Below are positions 59,801-64,000 of a DNA stretch of 64,000 bases, piece after piece; the stretch's first letter is position 1, and every line of letters begins with the position of its first letter. The stretch comes from Luidia sarsii (lineage: Eukaryota; Echinodermata; Asteroidea; Paxillosida; Luidiidae). The stretch is from positions 12,200,716 through 12,264,715 of the forward strand of contig OX465111.1 in the NCBI GenBank assembly GCA_949987565.1. The letters run 5' to 3'. Both the position numbers and the translations under genes were made by a program. Under the pieces are notes generated by a model, which worked only from the letters and a program-made list of their open reading frames with translations, searched no databases and had not been told where the DNA came from.

Positions 59801-61194
59801 TTTGGCTCTATCTTTGTTGTGAAAGAGATTGTTGGTCCACTCTGTGGCCACAGACCAGACACGGAAGTGGCTAAAGGTGAATGGGAGATTTAATTGGTGG
59901 GATGGAAACTGGTTTTTGCTGCTTTTAGTGATAATGTTACACTTGGATCGTGCTACGTGTAGGCTGTCTCAGGAGCCCTACTGTACATTGTACATGTATG
60001 TGTACTGTGTAGGTCCTGTAATGTAACTGCAGATGGAGAACAGAGTCAACAGACAGATTGGGTCGATGAGGTTAATTGTAAAGTCTCCAGGTCAGACTAA
60101 CTTTGGTGTGGGAGCTCTGTATACTGTGTGAAGTAGAAAACTGTACTGTGTGAAGGGTGACAATAGAAAATGCACTACAAAATTAGGCCTTACAATAACC
60201 ATTGTGTCACTGTTTTATATCCAGTTGAGTAGCCATTAAGCAAGCACTCATACATGTACAAGTATGTAAGCCTCCAGAAAATTATTTTCAAAAGGGAACT
60301 GTCATCAAAGGGCCCTGGAGTCATCTCCGGTATTATCTGACAGCACCTGTACATGTATACCGTAATATGAGTGTGTGACATCACAAATTATACAGGGAAA
60401 CCCAAGTGTAAATACAGTACGTAAAGTGCAACGGGACAGATACCGGTAGCAAGAACACACTTATAAGCTACCTTTGCCCTTCTGTGTGTTATCCACACAT
60501 GTACCGGTACAGTGTGTGTATAACTATACATACATGAATTGTACATGCACATATTATAGCTTTTTATAGGACAATTTGCACTTCAAGTGACATCATTTTT
60601 ATGTAGGCCTCTACTGTATGCCTCTTCCTGGGCAGAAGATATCCTTATCATAATCATCAACATGTACATGTACGTGTATTTACACGGACGGAAGTCTATA
60701 GCCTACATTGTACATGTACGTACATGTACATACATGTACAGGGTAGTTCTTTTGGTTGCTCATTAAGTTATATACAGAACATGTACCCATGAATGTATGA
60801 TGAAATACGTACATGCACTGTATTTACCGGTACATGAAAATGTTTTTGTTCATCATAAAACAACTTTGGAAATAGTGCCATTCACTTTGCTAAAAAAAAA
60901 ACCCAGGTTGTATTAGTTTTCAAACTGTTTTTACAGTTGGGATAATGAGGGTGGGTGCCTGGGTGGATGGTTACTTGGGTTTTGTTTTAGACTTTCAGAC
61001 CTCTTTATTGGGTATAGCTCTGTGCCATTTGTATTGGTCATACTTCTACATGTACAGTACCACCATGCACCTTCACATGAAAGTCACTGTTAAAGTTGAG
61101 CTCAAAGTACATGTACAATTGTACATGCAATACAAAAATGTTGTGAGCTGTTTCTGAATCGAGTGACCCAAAACTTGTTAATCTCGTAAGTTTA

Positions 61195-61250
61195 GAGGGT
61201 CTGATGACATTTTGATCCTTGCATGAACTTTATCAAACTTCAAAGGTAGA
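61195..61250. mobile_element. Degraded arm of the GACGTTTCGATCC family
   Basis: From 61127 AATACAAAAATGTTGTGAGCTG matches the outer arm, and GTTTAGAGGGTCTGATGACATTTTGATCCTTG the core. Confidence 0.5.
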
Positions 61251-61360
61251 ATTAAAGAACAAAAACAGATTGGAAGGAAGAAAGAGTACTGTAAAAAGAT
61301 ACAGATGACAAATATCAGAAGATGTTAAGACACTTTTCAGATGGGTATGGTGTGTAACAA

Positions 61361-61702
61361 GGGCCCAAGTTCATAGAGCCGCTTAAGTATGAAATTCTGC
61401 TCAGCTCAAAAAAGTCATCCTTGTGTAAATGGGAATACTAACCATGTTCCAATGTGATTTCAATTGCCTTTGACTAGTATTCCAATATGAATCATGACAT
61501 TTTTTGCTTTTGAAGCAAATTATGATGCTGTAGAGCTGCTTAAGTGCAAGAAGTCATGATTCCTAGGTTCACCCTTGCCTGTCATTTTTGTTTCATGCCA
61601 AGTAAAGAACAGTGGGATGCAATTGACATCACATCTCAGTGTGGTTTGTAACCAATCCTGACTTTTTATGACTTTTTAGCAGATTTTCACGAAATTGGGC
61701 CC
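61361..61702. mobile_element. Inverted-repeat element with GGGCCCAAGTTCAT / ACGAAATTGGGCCC ends
   Basis: The ends pair over about 14 bases. Internally TTCATAGAGCCGCTTAAGTATGAAATTC and GATGCTGTAGAGCTGCTTAAGTGCAAGAAGTCATGATTCC are inverted or related words. A similar CCCAATTTCATAGAGCCGCC lies at 23848 and a TTAGAGCTGCTTAAGCAC at 23512. It lies about 110 bases before the exon at 61816. Confidence 0.5.
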
Positions 61703-61815
61703 TGCTCTGTTAATTGGCCCTAGCTGTATGCCACAGCAAGTAGTCTTCAGCCGTGGGTATAGTCTCTGTGACCTTGAGTCATTCCTGGAATTGGTTTTTG
61801 TGTTTGCCCTTGCAG

Positions 61816-61923
61816 GAGGCTGCCATGAAGCTGTGGAAGGAGGAGAAGGAGTCTGGTGCAATATTCAATGTCTACCTCAAGAAGGTGCGCTACAGGCACT
61901 CTGTGGCTGCCATCGTCGATGAG
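61816..61923 (+). CDS. Internal exon of an unrecognised gene
   Basis: 36 codons between GTTTGCCCTTGCAG and GTGAGA, phase 0 at both ends. They read EAAMKLWKEEKESGAIFNVY then LKKVRYRHSVAAIVDE, a balanced soluble sequence with amphipathic helix character and third-codon-position G/C bias (AAG, GAG, CTG, GTG, GCC), quite unlike the surrounding repeats. No family could be named with confidence. The next exon lies beyond 64000 or was not recognised; a tentative first exon is at 48015. Confidence 0.65.
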
Positions 61924-62074
61924 GTGAGATTCGTTGGGAAACTTGTGCAGTCACAGGAATCTTTTGCCCGTTCCCTGAGTGCTGAGTAAATGCTGTGTCA
62001 TTTTACGGTTTGAGTAGTGTGTAGCCTCATCTTAACAGATTGCAACAGGACAATAAGCTTGCAAACAGTACAAT

Positions 62075-62705
62075 GAACACATGATGAACAGATTGCAACA
62101 GTAGAGTAAACCTACCTCCATGAGTAAACAGATTGCAACAGTACAGTTAGCAGATTTCAACAGTACAGTAAGCAGATTGCATCAGTACATTAAGCAGATT
62201 GCATCAGTACAGTAAGCAGATTTCAACAGTACAGTAAGCAGATTGCATCAGTACAGTAAGTAGATTGCATCAGTACAGTAAGCAGATTGCATCAGTACAG
62301 TAAGCAGATTTCAACAGTACAGTAAGCGGATTTCAACAGTACAGTAAGCAGATTGCATCAGTACAGTAAGCAGATTGCATCAGTACAGTAAGCAGATTTC
62401 AACAGTACAGTAAGCAGATTGCAACAGTACATAATATGTGTACAGTCAGCAGATTACATTTACAGCAGTACTGTCAGCAGATTGCAAAATTATTGTAGGC
62501 AGATTTACAAAGTACAGTCAGCAAATTCTAACAGTACAGTATTATCAGAAGACAGAATTACAGTCAGCAGATTACAATAACACAGTCAGCAGATGGCATC
62601 AACACAGTAAGCAGATTAAATCAACACAGTTAGAAAATTACATCAATACAGCAACCAGATTACACCAATACTGTAAGCAGATTACAATTATACATTAAGC
62701 AGAAT
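62075..62705. repeat. 22-bp CAGATTGCATCAGTACAGTAAG minisatellite
   Basis: About 25 copies. Left units alternate GATTGCATCAG and GATTTCAACAG. After about 62430 the units decay (GATTACAATAACACAGTCAG). It begins within 150 bases of the donor of the exon at 61816, so it lies in the following intron. Confidence 0.9.
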
Positions 62706-63005
62706 TACAACTGCTGTTAACTACTACTTTTAAGGTTTACTTGTTTATTTTTCTGATTTATAAAAATCTGTTTGTTTTTGTAATGGACGGTTTTGCATAG
62801 CTTGCAAATGAAATTGTTAGCATATGACCAGCTGCTGTGGTAACTCAATTATATAGCCCCCTTATATGCCTCTAGCACAGATGAATGATTTTATCGCCTT
62901 TCGGAGTGCACAGCCACCCTGGTCTAATGTGATTATCCATGGTAACCCGTCCCATGACTGTGAGCCCTAGCGTGCAGGGGAGGGGACCGGTCCCATTGTG
63001 TTCGC

Positions 63006-63026
63006 TTGGGGGGGGGGGGGGGGGGT
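63006..63026. repeat. Poly-G run
   Basis: About nineteen consecutive G residues, which could form G-quadruplex structures and are a likely sequencing-length error spot. Confidence 0.9.
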
Positions 63027-64000
63027 CATGTCGGTGAGGAGGCACAATGACGTCATTGTCAATGTAATTGGAGCAATTAGTGGCCAGGCGTCATTTAAAT
63101 GACCGTGAAATGACACTCAGTTCTTTCTGATCTGTTTTCGTTTCCTATCAGAGGAAATTACCTCATGTCTGCATTGAATACGATGCAGAAATTACACTGC
63201 TGAGAGTGACCAGATGCATTAATCGTGGTCTCGCTCTTCCATCTTCAGCAAAAACCAATTCTGCGTGAACGGAAAATCCTTCATGGGAGGGGAAGCTGGA
63301 TTACGGGCTTTGGACTCTGGCTCAGTCGATTAAATCGTTTTTGAAGAAAAAAACCCCACATGTACATGTATGAATGCACACAATGTTCGTGCATCAGTTC
63401 AGCACAGTTTGTTATTTTCCCACGAGTGCGAGTACAAGTGCACAAGAACATGTACAAATACATGTACTCAGATACGTTGTGCATGTGCAAGTGTGTGGAC
63501 ATGTAAGTACTGTAGACATTACATTATGTACAAGTGCATCAGCAACACACTGTACCGGGACTTAGCCATGAATAGTGTACAAGCACATCCACATACGTGT
63601 ACATGTACATGTACTGTACTTAGCCATGAGTACAAGCACATCTACATGTACATGTACATGTACATGCATGCACGTGTATATATACTGTAAACTGTACATG
63701 TACAGACACGTGAGTAATTGGCTATGGTTACAAGTACATGTGTACATGTACATAGTGTACTGTAATTAAGCTCATGGCTTTGAGTACCATTATGTGTACA
63801 TTGTACATGCACTGTAAATGTTCATGAAAAGTATAATATATGTACAGTGTACATTGCACCGTTACATGTACACTGTACCTGTAAATGTCCTTGTCCATGT
63901 ACTGTTTACACGTACATGTATGTACAGTACACGTATATGTACACTTGTACATGTACACATGTACACAACTACCGGTAATAGGCCTGGCCTGGATATACAT

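Larger units (their letters stand above)
32700..64000. repeat. Domain saturated with TACATG/GTACAT runs
   Basis: Short arrays of the palindromic hexamer TACATG occur every few hundred bases. Dense clusters are near 34200-34275, 35160-35260, 35480-35660, 38510-38665, 39855-39955, 40320-40535, 42550-42735, 43300-43460, 56640-56860, 58920-59105 and 63585-63965, often with GTACTGTAC, ACCGGTAC and GTACGTAC. To the left of 32 kb only isolated runs occur (14927, 28946). Each run is self-complementary. Frames full of MYMYVHVH are artefacts. Confidence 0.85.

Noticed and set aside
63149..63270. Possible exon after TTTCGTTTCCTATCAG reading RKLPHVCIEYDAEIT
   Set aside because: The acceptor is reasonable but there is no good donor before the frame ends, and no recognisable family.

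Overview
This is a 64 kb stretch of animal nuclear DNA: long introns with GT/AG splice sites, polypyrimidine acceptors, and very abundant simple and dispersed repeats. The endless palindromic TACATG/GTACAT runs, the recurrent ACCGGT motif, tRNA-derived SINEs and foldback elements suggest a marine invertebrate. A deuterostome (echinoderm, hemichordate or amphioxus) is my best guess from style alone; I could not run a search.

Three transcription units can be supported. (1) Plus strand, 1-2108: the 3' end of an unrecognised single-pass membrane protein (four exons, reading phases all compatible, ending in NPAVY-stop). (2) Minus strand, 45836 to 17291: a complete gene for the E3 ubiquitin ligase COP1 (RFWD2). 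It has 18 coding exons that join in frame to 643 codons plus stop, with a C3HC4 RING, a coiled coil and a WD40 propeller. Intron 1 alone is 13.4 kb. (3) Plus strand, right side: one convincing internal exon (61816-61923) of an unrecognised protein, possibly preceded by a tiny first exon at 48015-48035 that would be divergent from COP1 by about 2.2 kb.

The rest is repeats. From 4.9 to 7.6 kb, different tandem arrays lie end to end: a CTGT/CCAT array, six 150-bp units each carrying a tRNA-like sequence, a second tRNA-like sequence, a 10-bp AGTACTTCGC satellite and a 100-bp direct duplication. A 25-bp minisatellite (8.9-9.5 kb), an 18-bp one (16.4 kb), an 80-bp one (18.9 kb), a 2.3-kb GGTGAT-type array (48.3-50.6 kb) and a 22-bp one (62.1-62.7 kb) follow. 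COP1 introns hold several families of short inverted-repeat elements: a piggyBac-like element flanked by TTAA, two copies of an AGAGAGGTTT-ended element, an AGGGCCGTTT-ended element, a GTGGATTTCAC-ended family, and a large palindromic family built on GACGTTTCGATCCTAGCAGGACC. From about 32.7 kb to the right end the DNA is saturated with TACATG runs, which are rare to the left; this compositional change falls inside COP1 intron 1.

The long open frames inside the arrays are products of the repeats and are not reported as genes. No prokaryotic, viral or CRISPR-type system is visible. The most unusual structures are the tandem tRNA-like array and the crowd of apparently undescribed foldback elements around COP1 exons.
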